DNA of 64,000 nt from Burkholderia pseudomultivorans (GTDB taxonomy: Bacteria; Pseudomonadota; Gammaproteobacteria; Burkholderiales; Burkholderiaceae). This document shows positions 27,993 to 37,959 of the stretch, piece after piece. The stretch lies in NCBI RefSeq assembly GCF_902499075.1, contig NZ_CABVPP010000034.1:1-64000 (forward strand), read 5' to 3'. A program made the position numbers and the translations under genes. Each line of letters starts with the position of its first letter. Position 1 is the first letter of the stretch. The notes beneath the pieces were generated by a model. It did no database searches and had not been told where the DNA came from. It saw only the letters and a list, made by a program, of their open reading frames with translations.

Positions 27993-30551
27993 TTGAAGAG
28001 TTCCGCCCATGATCCGATCGTCCTGCTTGCCCCGTTGACGGGGCCGATCGTCGCGCTGGCCGACGTGCCCGATCCGGTGTTCTCCGGCGGGATGTTCGGC
28101 GACGGGCTCGGCATCGACCCGCTCGAAGGCCGGCTCGTCGCGCCGTGCGCGGGGGTCGTGTCGCATCTCGCGCGCACGGGCCACGCGGTGACGATCACGA
28201 CGCCGCAAGGCGCGGAAGTGCTGCTGCATATCGGCATCGATACCGTCGAGCTGAACGGGCAGGGCTTCACCGCGCGCGTCGAGGCCGGCGCGCGCGTCGA
28301 AGCGGGCGACCTGCTGATCGAGTTCGACCAGGATGCGGTCGCGCGCAGCGCGCATTCGCTCGTGTCGGTGATCGCGATCGCGAATTCCGATGCGTTCGAG
28401 GTGGTCGAGCGCGCGGGCGGCTTCGCGACGGCCGGCAGTACCTCGCTGCTGACGCTGCGCGGCAAGGGCGACGCCGCCGCGCAGGCGGCCGAGGCCGGCG
28501 CGGCAGCCATGAACGAAGTGCGCCGCGAGATCGTGCTGACGCAGCCGGGCGGCCTGCACGCACGGCCGGCCGCGCGGGCGCGCGAAGCCGCGCGCGGGCT
28601 CGATGCGCATGTCGACGTGCATTTCGACGGCCGCAAGGCGCCGATCGAAAGCGTGGTCGGCCTGCTCGGCCTCGGCGCCGGCGAGCGCGCGACGATCGAA
28701 CTCGTCGGCCGCGGCGCGCAGGCGCAGCAGGCCGTCGACGCGGTCGCGAACGAACTGCTGCGCGAGGCGCACGGCGAGGTCGAGGAAAAGCCGGCGCGGC
28801 TGAAGTCGCCCGCGCCGCAGGCGATCGTCCACAACAGCGGCGCACCGCTCGCGCCGAACACGCTGGCAGGCGTATGCGCGGCGCCCGGCATCGCGGTCGG
28901 CACGCTGGTGCGCCTCGACGACGCGGAGCTCGTGCCGCCCGAACAGGCCGTCGGCACGCCCGCGACGGAAAGCCGCCAGCTCGACCGCGCGCTGAAGGCC
29001 GTCGATGCGGAACTCGACGAAACGGTGCGCAATGCGTCGGCGCGCGGCGCGGTCGGCGAAGCGGGGATCTTCGCGGTGCATCGCGTGCTGCTCGAGGATC
29101 CGACGCTGATCGATGCGGCGCGCGACCTGATCAGCCTCGGCAAGAGCGCGGGCTTCGCATGGCGCACGACGATCCGCACGCAGATCGACACGCTGTCGAA
29201 GCTCGACGACGCGTTGCTCGCCGAGCGCGCGGCCGATCTGCGCGACATCGAGAAGCGCGTGCTGCGCGCGCTCGGCCACACGAGCGGCGCGACCCGCGCG
29301 CTGCCCGACGAGGCCGTGCTCGCAGCCGAGGAATTCACGCCATCGGACTTGTCGTCGCTCGACCGCCAGCGCGTGACCGCGCTCGTGATGGCGCGCGGCG
29401 GTGCGACCTCGCACGCGGCGATCATCGCGCGACAGCTCGGCATTCCGGCACTGGTCGCGGTCGGCGACGCGCTGTATGCGATTCCGGACGGCACGCAGGT
29501 CGTCATCGACGCGAGCGCGGGCCGTCTCGAACATGCGCCGACCGCGCTCGACGTGGAGCGCGCGCGGCACGAGCGCCAGCGTCAGGCCGGCGTGCGCGAG
29601 GCGAACCGGCAGATGGCCGGTGCGGCCGCCGCCACCGTCGACGGGCGTGCGATCGAGGTCGCCGCGAACATCGCGACGCTCGACGACGCGAACACCGCGG
29701 TCGACAACGGCGCGGACGCGGTCGGCCTGCTGCGCACCGAACTGATGTTCATCCACCGTCAGGCGGCGCCGACGGTCGCCGAACACCGGCAGAGCTACCA
29801 GTCGATCGTCGACGCGCTGCAGGGCCGCACCGCGATCATCCGCACGCTCGACGTCGGCGCGGACAAGGAGGTCGACTACTTGACGCTGCCGCCCGAGCCG
29901 AACCCCGCGCTCGGCCTGCGCGGCATCCGGCTCGCGCAGGTGCGCCCGGACCTGCTCGACGATCAGTTGCAGGGCCTGCTTGCGGTGCAGCCGGCCGGCG
30001 CGGTGCGAATCCTGCTGCCGATGGTCACGGACGCCGGCGAACTGGTGCGGCTCAGAAAGCGCATCGACGAATTCGCGCGCGCGCAGGGCCGCACCGAGCC
30101 GATCGAGGTTGGCGCGATGATCGAGGTGCCCTCGGCGGCGCTGCTCGCCGACCAGCTCGCGCAGCACGCGGATTTCCTGTCGATCGGCACCAACGACCTG
30201 ACGCAATACACGCTCGCGATGGACCGCTGCCAGGCCGATCTGGCCGCGCAGGCCGACGGCCTGCATCCGGCCGTGCTGCGCCTGATCGACATCGCGGTGC
30301 GCGGTGCGGAAAAACACGGCAAGTGGGTCGGCGTATGCGGTGCGCTCGGCGGCGATCCGCTCGCGGTGCCGATCCTCGTCGGCCTCGGCGTGACCGAGCT
30401 GTCGGTCGACCCGGTCGCGGTGCCGGGCATCAAGGCGCGGGTGCGCCGTCTCGATTACCAGCTGTGTCGCCAGCGTGCGCAGGATCTGCTCGCGCTCGAT
30501 TCGGCGCAGGCGGTAAGGGCAGCAAGCCGCGAGGTCTGGCCGCTCGACTGA
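27993..30551 (+). CDS. nagF: Multiphosphoryl transfer protein NagF: EIIA(Glc)-HPr-Enzyme I fusion
   Basis: This 852-residue protein carries the whole soluble phosphate relay from PEP to the GlcNAc permease. EIIA-Glc comes first (phospho-His H79 in LLHIGIDTVEL), then HPr (H189 in LHARPA), then Enzyme I (H474 in GGATSHAAIIA; PEP-binding TLDVGADKEVDYL and SIGTNDLTQYTLAMDR). The HPr domain keeps Ser220, exactly 31 residues after H189, matching Ser46 of free HPr. TTG 27993 has GAGGAG six bases upstream; in-frame ATG 27969 has none. Confidence 0.94.
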   Translation: MKSSAHDPIVLLAPLTGPIVALADVPDPVFSGGMFGDGLGIDPLEGRLVAPCAGVVSHLARTGHAVTITTPQGAEVLLHIGIDTVELNGQGFTARVEAGARVEAGDLLIEFDQDAVARSAHSLVSVIAIANSDAFEVVERAGGFATAGSTSLLTLRGKGDAAAQAAEAGAAAMNEVRREIVLTQPGGLHARPAARAREAARGLDAHVDVHFDGRKAPIESVVGLLGLGAGERATIELVGRGAQAQQAVDAVANELLREAHGEVEEKPARLKSPAPQAIVHNSGAPLAPNTLAGVCAAPGIAVGTLVRLDDAELVPPEQAVGTPATESRQLDRALKAVDAELDETVRNASARGAVGEAGIFAVHRVLLEDPTLIDAARDLISLGKSAGFAWRTTIRTQIDTLSKLDDALLAERAADLRDIEKRVLRALGHTSGATRALPDEAVLAAEEFTPSDLSSLDRQRVTALVMARGGATSHAAIIARQLGIPALVAVGDALYAIPDGTQVVIDASAGRLEHAPTALDVERARHERQRQAGVREANRQMAGAAAATVDGRAIEVAANIATLDDANTAVDNGADAVGLLRTELMFIHRQAAPTVAEHRQSYQSIVDALQGRTAIIRTLDVGADKEVDYLTLPPEPNPALGLRGIRLAQVRPDLLDDQLQGLLAVQPAGAVRILLPMVTDAGELVRLRKRIDEFARAQGRTEPIEVGAMIEVPSAALLADQLAQHADFLSIGTNDLTQYTLAMDRCQADLAAQADGLHPAVLRLIDIAVRGAEKHGKWVGVCGALGGDPLAVPILVGLGVTELSVDPVAVPGIKARVRRLDYQLCRQRAQDLLALDSAQAVRAASREVWPLD

Positions 30552-30630
30552 GCGTCGCCGGCGGGCGCGCGGCCCGTTTTACTACGAAAGCAATCAGGTC
30601 AACGAAGCGAGACAAGGATTGGAGGACTGA

Positions 30631-32394
30631 ATGGACGGGAATCCGTTTCTGAAGATACAGAGCCTGGGCCGGGCGCTGATGCTGCCGATCGCGGTGTTGC
30701 CGGTCGCCGGCATCCTGCTGCGGCTCGGGCAACCGGACGTGTTCAACATCAAGATGATCGCCGACGCCGGCGGCGCGATCTTCGACAACCTGCCGCTGCT
30801 GTTCGCGATCGGCGTGGCGGTCGGCTTCGCGAAGGACAACAACGGCGTTGCGGCGCTCGCGGGTGCGATCGGCTACCTGATCGAAACCGCGATCATGAAG
30901 GACATCGACCCGAAGCTGAACATGGGCGTGCTGTCCGGGATCATCGCCGGCGTGGTGGCCGGCCTGCTGTACAACCGCTACAAGGACATCAAGCTGCCCG
31001 ACTACCTGGCGTTCTTCGGCGGCAAGCGGTTCGTGCCGATCATCACGGGGCTCGTGTGCGTGGTGCTCGGCATCGTGTTCGGCTACGTGTGGCAGCCGAT
31101 CCAGCATGCGATCGATGCGGCCGGCCAGTGGCTGACGACCGCGGGCGCGATCGGCGCGTTCGTGTTCGGCTTCCTGAACCGGCTGCTGCTCGTTACCGGC
31201 CTGCACCACATCATCAACTCGCTCGCCTGGTTCGTGTTCGGCAACTTCACGCCGCCCGCCGGCGGCGAGATCGTGCACGGCGATCTGCACCGCTTCTTCG
31301 CGGGCGACCCGACTGCGGGCACCTTCATGGCCGGCTTCTTCCCGATCATGATGTTCGGCCTGCCGGCCGCGTGTCTCGCGATGCTGCACGAAGCGCCGAA
31401 GGAGCGCCGCGCGATGGTCGGCGGCCTGCTGTTCTCGATGGCGCTCACGTCGTTCCTCACGGGCGTGACCGAGCCGATCGAATTCAGCTTCATGTTCCTC
31501 GCACCGGTGCTGTACGTGATCCACGCGGTGCTGACGGGGCTGTCGCTCGCGATCTGCCAGATCCTCGGCGTGAAGCTCGGCTTCACGTTCTCGGCCGGCG
31601 CGATCGACTACGTGCTGAACTACGGGCTGTCGACGAAGGGCTGGATCGCGATTCCGCTCGGTCTCGCGTATGGCGTCGCGTACTACGGGCTGTTCCGCTT
31701 CTTCATCCGCAAGTTCAACATGGCGACGCCGGGCCGCGAGCCGGCCTCGGCCGATGCGGCGACCGAGTCGTATGCTTCGGGCGGGTTCGTCGCGCCGGGC
31801 GCGGGTGCCGCTGCTGCTGCACCGCGCGCGCAACGCTATATCGCCGCGCTCGGCGGTGCCGGCAACCTGACGGTCGTCGACGCATGCACGACGCGCCTGC
31901 GGCTGACGGTCGTCGATCCTGAGAAAGTATCGGAGCCCGAACTGAAGGCGATCGGTGCGCGCGGCGTGCTCAAGCGCGGCGGTAACAGCGTGCAGGTAAT
32001 CATCGGGCCCGAGGCCGACCTGATCGCCGACGAGATGCGCAGCGCGATCGGCAGCGGCACGTCCGCCGCACCGGCGGCCGCAGCGACTGCCGCCGCGCAG
32101 CCCGTTACCGGCGCTGCAGCCGGTCCGCTCGATCCGGACCCGGCGCGCTGGCTCGCGGTATTCGGCGGCGCAACCAACGTCGCGTCGCTCGACGCGATCG
32201 CGGCCACGCGGCTGCGCGTCGTCGTGCGCGATGCGTCGGCGGTCGATCGCGACCGGCTCGGCACGCTCGACGTCGCGTGGATATCGCCCGATACGTTCCA
32301 CATCGTCTGCGGCAATGCGGCGGCACGCTATGCGGAACAGCTCGGCGCACGCCTGCCGTCCGCGGGCGGCGGCGCGGCCGCGCAACCGGCCTGA
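30631..32394 (+). CDS. nagE: PTS N-acetylglucosamine transporter EIICB, with a second degenerate IIB
   Basis: NagE imports and phosphorylates GlcNAc. The 587-residue protein has an EIIC membrane domain (to about residue 370; FLTGVTEPIEFSFMFLAP is the sugar-binding loop), a linker, and an EIIB domain with phospho-Cys C419 in DACTTRLR. An Ala/Pro linker leads to a second IIB-like domain (about 505-580) in which the aligned Cys is Ala524 (AATRLRV). It accepts phosphate from NagF's EIIA. GGAGGA precedes the ATG, and a strong bidirectional terminator follows. Confidence 0.94.
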   Translation: MDGNPFLKIQSLGRALMLPIAVLPVAGILLRLGQPDVFNIKMIADAGGAIFDNLPLLFAIGVAVGFAKDNNGVAALAGAIGYLIETAIMKDIDPKLNMGVLSGIIAGVVAGLLYNRYKDIKLPDYLAFFGGKRFVPIITGLVCVVLGIVFGYVWQPIQHAIDAAGQWLTTAGAIGAFVFGFLNRLLLVTGLHHIINSLAWFVFGNFTPPAGGEIVHGDLHRFFAGDPTAGTFMAGFFPIMMFGLPAACLAMLHEAPKERRAMVGGLLFSMALTSFLTGVTEPIEFSFMFLAPVLYVIHAVLTGLSLAICQILGVKLGFTFSAGAIDYVLNYGLSTKGWIAIPLGLAYGVAYYGLFRFFIRKFNMATPGREPASADAATESYASGGFVAPGAGAAAAAPRAQRYIAALGGAGNLTVVDACTTRLRLTVVDPEKVSEPELKAIGARGVLKRGGNSVQVIIGPEADLIADEMRSAIGSGTSAAPAAAATAAAQPVTGAAAGPLDPDPARWLAVFGGATNVASLDAIAATRLRVVVRDASAVDRDRLGTLDVAWISPDTFHIVCGNAAARYAEQLGARLPSAGGGAAAQPA

Positions 32395-32446
32395 TGCGGC
32401 GCGGCCGGCCCGGCGGGTACGGGCCGGCCGCTCAAGGCCGGAAATG

Positions 32447-32478
32447 AAAACGGCTTGCGATGCGTCGCAAGCCGTTTT
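32447..32478. terminator. Bidirectional terminator between nagE and cydX
   Basis: A perfect 14-bp inverted repeat (32447-32460 with 32465-32478) around TGCG, with AAAA at one end and TTTT at the other. It can end nag transcription on the plus strand and cyd transcription on the minus strand. Confidence 0.9.
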
Positions 32479-32544
32479 GCTTTGGCGCGGCGAAAAAGAC
32501 CGCGCGAGGTCCGTCGCCGACACCGGCGGCGGCACTGCGTCGCG

Positions 32545-32667
32545 TCAGTCGCGCTGCGTGCGCACCGGCGCTTCCTGCTTCTTCTGGCGTGCCTCGAGCC
32601 ACATCGCATTGACGATGCCGAACGACAGCGCGACGCCGATACCGAGAATCCAGCTGAAATACCACAT
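32545..32667 (-). CDS. cydX: Small subunit CydX of bd-type oxidase
   Basis: A 40-residue protein starting MWYFSWILGIGVALSFGIVN has the CydX/YbgT signature (MWYFxWxLG near the start, one helix, then a charged tail). CydX stabilises the hemes of cytochrome bd oxidase. AAGGAG lies eight bases upstream of the ATG at 32667. It follows cydB by 54 bases. Confidence 0.93.
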   Translation of the reverse strand: MWYFSWILGIGVALSFGIVNAMWLEARQKKQEAPVRTQRD

Positions 32668-32721
32668 GATCCGACTCCTTGCGAAACGGTGCGGCGGGGC
32701 GCCTGCGCGCCCCGGCCGGGT

Positions 32722-33858
32722 TCAATACATCGAGTGCTTGTTCTCTTCGAGCACCTGGCGCGTGACCTTGCCGCGCATCACGCGATACACCCAGCTCGTG
32801 TAGAGCAGGATGATCGGCAGGAACACGATCACCGCGAACAGCATCACCATCAGCGTCTTCTGGCTCGACGTCGAATCCCACACGGTCAGGCTGCTGCGCG
32901 GGTCGAGCGACGACGGCATGATGAACGGGAACATCGAGAAGCCCGCGGTCAGGATCACGCCGACGATCATCAGGCCCGTGCAGAAGAACGCGGTCTTTTC
33001 CTGCTTCGAACCGGCGAGCAGCAGCGCGAGCAGGCCGCCCGCGATGCCGACGACGGGCGCCGCGATCATCCACGGATAGTCGCGGTAGTTCGCGAGCCAC
33101 AGGCCCGAGCCGGCGGCGACGTCCTTCAGCAGCGGGTTCGCGACCGTATCGGTCGGCGCGGCGCGCGTGATGTGGAAGCCGCCGATATACGACGCGACCA
33201 GCACGCCCGCCAGCACGAACAGCACGACTGCCAGCAGCGACGACACGCGCAGCGCGACCGATGCGCGGCGCGCGATCGCGCCGTCGGTCTTCATCTTGAT
33301 GAACGCGGCGCCGTGCGCGACCAGCATCGTGAGGCTGACGAGCCCGCACAGCAGCGCGAACGGGTTCAGCAGCGCCCAGAAGCTGCCGTGGTAGGTCACG
33401 CGCAGGTCGCTGTCGAACTGGAACGGCACGCCCTGCAGCAGGTTGCCGAACGCGACGCCGAACACCAGCGCCGGCACGAAGCCGCCGACGAACAGGCCCC
33501 AGTCCCAGCCTGCGCGCCAGCGCGGGTCGGGCCGCTTGCTGCGATAGTCGAAGCCGACGGGCCGGAAGAACAGCGCGAACAGCACCAGCAGCATCGCGAA
33601 GTAGAAGCCGGAGAACGACGCGGCGTAGACCAGCGGCCACGCGGCGAACATCGCGCCGCCGGCCGTGATCAGCCACACCTGGTTGCCTTCCCACGTCGCG
33701 CCCACCGTGTTGATGATGATGCGGCGCTCTTCGTCGGTCTTGCCGAGGAACGGCAGCAGCGCGGTCGCGCCCATGTCGAAGCCGTCGGTGACGGCGAAGC
33801 CGATCAGCAGCACGCCGACCAGCAGCCACCAGATCAGCTTGAGAGTTGCATAGTCCAT
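32722..33858 (-). CDS. cydB: Cytochrome bd ubiquinol oxidase subunit II
   Basis: CydB is the second core subunit of the quinol oxidase (378 residues, about eight helices). Family marks are [23 protein letters not shown] at the N-terminus, [23 protein letters not shown], and the [17 protein letters not shown] tail. It lies 31 bases after cydA in a cydP-A-B-X operon. Confidence 0.96.
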   Translation of the reverse strand: MDYATLKLIWWLLVGVLLIGFAVTDGFDMGATALLPFLGKTDEERRIIINTVGATWEGNQVWLITAGGAMFAAWPLVYAASFSGFYFAMLLVLFALFFRPVGFDYRSKRPDPRWRAGWDWGLFVGGFVPALVFGVAFGNLLQGVPFQFDSDLRVTYHGSFWALLNPFALLCGLVSLTMLVAHGAAFIKMKTDGAIARRASVALRVSSLLAVVLFVLAGVLVASYIGGFHITRAAPTDTVANPLLKDVAAGSGLWLANYRDYPWMIAAPVVGIAGGLLALLLAGSKQEKTAFFCTGLMIVGVILTAGFSMFPFIMPSSLDPRSSLTVWDSTSSQKTLMVMLFAVIVFLPIILLYTSWVYRVMRGKVTRQVLEENKHSMY

Positions 33859-33889
33859 AGCGATTCCTTGTTCGGTTGCGGGGGCGCGC

Positions 33890-35470
33890 TCAGACGGCCG
33901 CGCGCTCGCCGGCGGCCGCCAGCTCGTGGTGGTAACGGCCGGTATGCAGCGACGACGGGCCGAGGCGGGCGTACTTGAACATCAGCTTGATCTCGATGAC
34001 GAACAGCGCCGTGTAGAACGCGATGAAACCGGCGAGGCTCAGGTACAGGTCGGTCGGCGTCAGGCTCGACGCGGAAAGATGCGTCGGCAGGATGCCCGCG
34101 ATCGTCCACGGCTGGCGGCCGAGCTCGGCGACGACCCAGCCGAATTCCGCGGCGAGCCACGGCAGCGGGATCGCCCATACCGCATAGCGCAGGAACCAGC
34201 GGCGGTTGTCCTGCAGCAGTTCGCGGCGCGCGCAGAACCAGAACGCGGCGATGAAGGTCGCGAGGAACAGGAAGCCGAGGAACACCATGATCCGGAACGA
34301 GAAGAACACGGGCGCGACCGGCGGAATCGTCTTCTTCGCGGCGGCCTTGATCTGCTCCGGCGTCGCGTCGACCACGTTCGGCGTGAACTGCTTGAGCATC
34401 AGCCCGTAGCCGAGATACTGCTTGTGCTGGTCGAACAGTTCGCGCGTCGCCGCGCTCGTGTCGCCTTCCTTGATCTTCTGCAGCGCGCCGTACGCGACCA
34501 TCCCGCTCTGGATGTGCTCCTCGCTGTGCTTCGCGAGCTCGCGCAGGCCGATCACCGGCTCGTCGATCGAGCGTGTCGCGATCAGGCCGAGCGCATACGG
34601 GATCTTGATCGCGTAGTCGGTGCGCTGTTCCTCCTGGTTCGGAATGCCGATCAGCGTGAACGATGCGGGCGCCGGCTGCGTTTCCCATTCGGATTCGATC
34701 GCGGCGAGCTTCATCTTCTGCACTTCGCCGGTCGTGTAGCCCGATTCGTCGCCGAGCACGATCACGCAGAGCGTAGCCGCGAGGCCGAAGCCGGCCGCGA
34801 CCGCGAACGAGCGCAGCGCGAAATCGACGTCGCGCTTCTTCAGCAGGTACCACGACGACACGCCGAGCACGAACATCGCGGCCGTCACGTAGCCGGCCGA
34901 CACCGTGTGCACGAACTTGACCTGCGCGACCGGGTTGAACAGCACGTCGAACAGGTTGGTCAGTTCCATGCGCATCGTCTGGTAGTTGAACTCGGCGCCG
35001 ACCGGATTGTTCATCCAGCCGTTCGCGACGAGGATCCACAGCGCGGACAGGTTCGAGCCGAGCGCGACGAGGAACGTGACGATCAGGTGCTTGACCTTCG
35101 ACAGGCGGTTCCAGCCGAAGAAGAACAGGCCGACGAACGTCGATTCGAGGAAGAAGGCCATCAGGCCTTCGACCGCGAGCGGCACGCCGAAGATGTCGCC
35201 GACGTAGTGCGAGTAGTACGACCAGTTCGTGCCGAACTGGAATTCGAGCGTGATGCCGGTCGTCACGCCCATCGCAAAGTTGATCCCGAACAGCTTGCCC
35301 CAGAACTGCGTCATGTCCTTGTAGACCTGCTTGCCGGTCATCACGTAGACGGCTTCCATGATGACGAGCAGCCAGGACAGGCCGAGCGTCAACGGCACGA
35401 ACAGGAAGTGGTAGAGCGCCGTGATGCCGAACTGCAGACGTGACAGATCGACGACTTCGCTACTTATCAT
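33890..35470 (-). CDS. cydA: Cytochrome bd ubiquinol oxidase subunit I
   Basis: CydA holds hemes b558, b595 and d and oxidises ubiquinol in low oxygen. The 526-residue protein starts [30 protein letters not shown], including the conserved LSRxQF and axial-His region, and shows the heme-d/quinol signature [12 protein letters not shown] near residue 445. A Q-loop region (about 260-335) lies between helices. It overlaps cydP by 11 bases, so the two are translationally linked. Confidence 0.96.
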   Translation of the reverse strand: MISSEVVDLSRLQFGITALYHFLFVPLTLGLSWLLVIMEAVYVMTGKQVYKDMTQFWGKLFGINFAMGVTTGITLEFQFGTNWSYYSHYVGDIFGVPLAVEGLMAFFLESTFVGLFFFGWNRLSKVKHLIVTFLVALGSNLSALWILVANGWMNNPVGAEFNYQTMRMELTNLFDVLFNPVAQVKFVHTVSAGYVTAAMFVLGVSSWYLLKKRDVDFALRSFAVAAGFGLAATLCVIVLGDESGYTTGEVQKMKLAAIESEWETQPAPASFTLIGIPNQEEQRTDYAIKIPYALGLIATRSIDEPVIGLRELAKHSEEHIQSGMVAYGALQKIKEGDTSAATRELFDQHKQYLGYGLMLKQFTPNVVDATPEQIKAAAKKTIPPVAPVFFSFRIMVFLGFLFLATFIAAFWFCARRELLQDNRRWFLRYAVWAIPLPWLAAEFGWVVAELGRQPWTIAGILPTHLSASSLTPTDLYLSLAGFIAFYTALFVIEIKLMFKYARLGPSSLHTGRYHHELAAAGERAAV

Positions 35471-35738
35471 GGTGGTCTCCCTCGGTAGAAGCGGGCACCG
35501 GTACCGAGAGCAGCTTCTCGGCGACGGCGGCAGGCGGCAACGACATGTGTTCAGCCTGCGGATGATTGAAGAATGCGTATTTGAGCGACATCAACAGGAT
35601 CAGCTTGACGATCAGCACGAGCGTGATGTCGCGGGCGAGGGTCGGCCCGCGCGCCCACGCGCCGAGGCGCGCGCGCCAGCCGGGCGTGCCGGGCGGCCTC
35701 GCGGGCGGCGGCACCGGATTTTTATTGATCGAGATCAA
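35460..35738 (-). CDS. cydP: Cytochrome oxidase putative small subunit CydP
   Basis: The C-terminal half ([34 protein letters not shown]) is one membrane helix with the family-typical LKLxLLxxLWxxFFxxP-like pattern of CydP, a small protein in front of cydAB in betaproteobacteria. The frame is open to 35861. TTG 35738, 8 bases after AGGA, is a candidate start; GTG 35714 is another. The start is uncertain because an ANR/FNR box covers it. Confidence 0.65.
   Translation of the reverse strand: MISINKNPVPPPARPPGTPGWRARLGAWARGPTLARDITLVLIVKLILLMSLKYAFFNHPQAEHMSLPPAAVAEKLLSVPVPASTEGDHHDK
35725..35738. promoter_or_regulatory. Perfect ANR/FNR-type box at start of cydP
   Basis: TTGAT-CGAG-ATCAA is an exact match to the TTGAT-N4-ATCAA consensus of FNR/ANR oxygen sensors. 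Its position at or inside the predicted cydP start is odd for an activator site of this operon. Confidence 0.75.
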
Positions 35739-35989
35739 GGCATTAATCCTGAATCGATTTACTTCGAATTGGGGCGACTTTACGTCGGATTTATGACGGC
35801 CGTTAAGCTGTTTTAATCCTTTTGCGCCTGACATGCCAATTTTAAAAGGACGGCTTTGCAAAGCCGAGTGCTGCGCTGCGGCAGACCGTCGCGAACCGCG
35901 GGCCGAAACTTGAGGTAGATCAAGCTTGTGCGGAAGGTCCTCGGGAACCGCGAAATACCCGATGAATCAGGTCCATCAATGGGCGAAAA
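35739..35989. other. Upstream region of cyd operon
   Basis: This stretch between the rpoH terminator and cydP is AT-rich for this genome near 35750-35850 and should hold the cyd promoter on the minus strand. I see an imperfect FNR box in it but no confident -10/-35 pair, and no gene. Confidence 0.6.
35910..35923. promoter_or_regulatory. Imperfect ANR/FNR-type box upstream of cyd operon
   Basis: TTGAG-GTAG-ATCAA differs from consensus at one base. It lies 172 bases before the predicted cydP start and is in a better place for activation than the box at 35725. Confidence 0.55.
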
Positions 35990-36018
35990 AAAACCGCTGC
36001 CGGGCAGGCAGCGGTTTT
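35990..36018 (-). terminator. Terminator of rpoH
   Basis: AAAACCGCTGCC (35990-36001) pairs with GGCAGCGGTTTT (36007-36018). Read on the minus strand the stem ends in a run of eight T (A at 35986-35993), just after the rpoH stop. Confidence 0.9.
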
Positions 36019-36045
36019 CGATGAAGCGCTCTGAATCGCCGGGAT

Positions 36046-36981
<936 letters not shown>

Positions 36982-37040
36982 TAAAAAACTCCTTTGGAAT
37001 CAGGGATGAACCCCGGACTCGGATCGAGATTCCGAGGCCA

Positions 37041-37070
37041 ATCTTAGCACTCCCGCAAGCCGAGTGCTAA
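37041..37070 (-). promoter_or_regulatory. CIRCE element (HrcA operator) over rpoH promoter
   Basis: TTAGCACTC (37044-37052), nine bases, GAGTGCTAA (37062-37070) is a perfect CIRCE. On the minus strand TTAGCA (37070-37065) and TAAGAT (37046-37041), 18 bases apart, could be -35 and -10, so HrcA would sit on the promoter. The rpoH start is about 60 bases downstream. Confidence 0.93.
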
Positions 37071-37342
37071 TTCCTTAGAGCGCGCGCGGGCATTGGAGTT
37101 CCCGATTTTTCTATCGATCCTTGAAACCCGATAGCTTCTTCTGCGACAGGCGCGGCCGAGCGAAGTTCCGTAAGCCCTTGTTTTGGATGGAAATCAGCAG
37201 ACGCTTTCGATTTTTGTAGATTTGGAAGCAAACAATTTCGCTTCGTGATGCCGATTCGAAAAGTCCTTTACCATACCATTCAGTTCGCTCGAGCCGGGCC
37301 GTTGCGCCGGGCTCCATTCAACCCACAAAGTTGGAGTGTCAG
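37071..37342. other. AT-rich region between rpoH and pagL-like gene
   Basis: About 270 bases are markedly AT-rich for this genome. The divergent pagL promoter must lie here, but I cannot choose a convincing -35/-10. A short minus-strand open frame (37111-37317) has no ribosome site and no recognisable product. Confidence 0.5.
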
Positions 37343-37912
37343 ATGAACAACAAGAAGAATCGCCGGCCGCGTAGCCGGCTTGTGCTGCACGCGATGCTGG
37401 CGGCTTCCCTGCTGGGCGGATCGGGGGCGGCCTTTGCGGATCGGTGGGGCATCCAGGCGGGCGGCGGCTTCTCCGATCGCCGCGGGATCGACATGGGCGA
37501 GCTCGGCGTCGTGTGGGATCCGGGCTGGAATTGGTGGGAGATCGGCGGCTGGCACTTCTCGTTTGTGGTGGAAGGGCACGCCGGCTATTGGCACACCGGG
37601 GGCAACGTCCACAGCAGCATCGGCGAATTCGGCGTGACGCCGATGTTCCGCTTCATCAAGAGTGCCGGGCAGATCCGGCCGTTCATCGAAGCGGGCGGCG
37701 GCGTCCGGCTGTTGACGCACCCGACGATCTCGGACAATTTCTCGCTGTCGACCGCGTTCCAGTTCGCGCCGGTCGCCGGCGTCGGCGCGCAGTTCGGAGA
37801 ACGGCAACAGTATCAGGTCGGTTACCGTTTTCAACATGTGTCTAACGCGGGTATCAAAGAGCCGAATCCTGGGGTAAATTTCCACCAGTTCTACGTGCAG
37901 TACAACTTCTGA
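37343..37912 (+). CDS. PagL-like lipid A 3-O-deacylase
   Basis: PagL removes the 3-linked acyl chain from lipid A in the outer membrane. This 189-residue protein has a signal peptide (to about residue 32, GSGAAFA-D), then beta-barrel strands ending in aromatic FYVQYNF, typical of outer membrane proteins. The active-site stretch FQHVSNAGIKEPN carries H165 and S167. By my recollection of the P. aeruginosa enzyme, the residue at the catalytic Glu position aligns with Asn179 here. A deacylase is likely but activity is open. Confidence 0.85.
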   Translation: MNNKKNRRPRSRLVLHAMLAASLLGGSGAAFADRWGIQAGGGFSDRRGIDMGELGVVWDPGWNWWEIGGWHFSFVVEGHAGYWHTGGNVHSSIGEFGVTPMFRFIKSAGQIRPFIEAGGGVRLLTHPTISDNFSLSTAFQFAPVAGVGAQFGERQQYQVGYRFQHVSNAGIKEPNPGVNFHQFYVQYNF

Positions 37913-37959
37913 TCCCCGCACGCCCACGCACGGCGTGCGCGTTGCCGAGGAGTCAGGCG

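Noticed and set aside
37111-37317. Minus-strand 68-residue frame upstream of pagL
   Set aside because: No ribosome site, no known motif, and it covers the region where the rpoH and pagL control sites lie.
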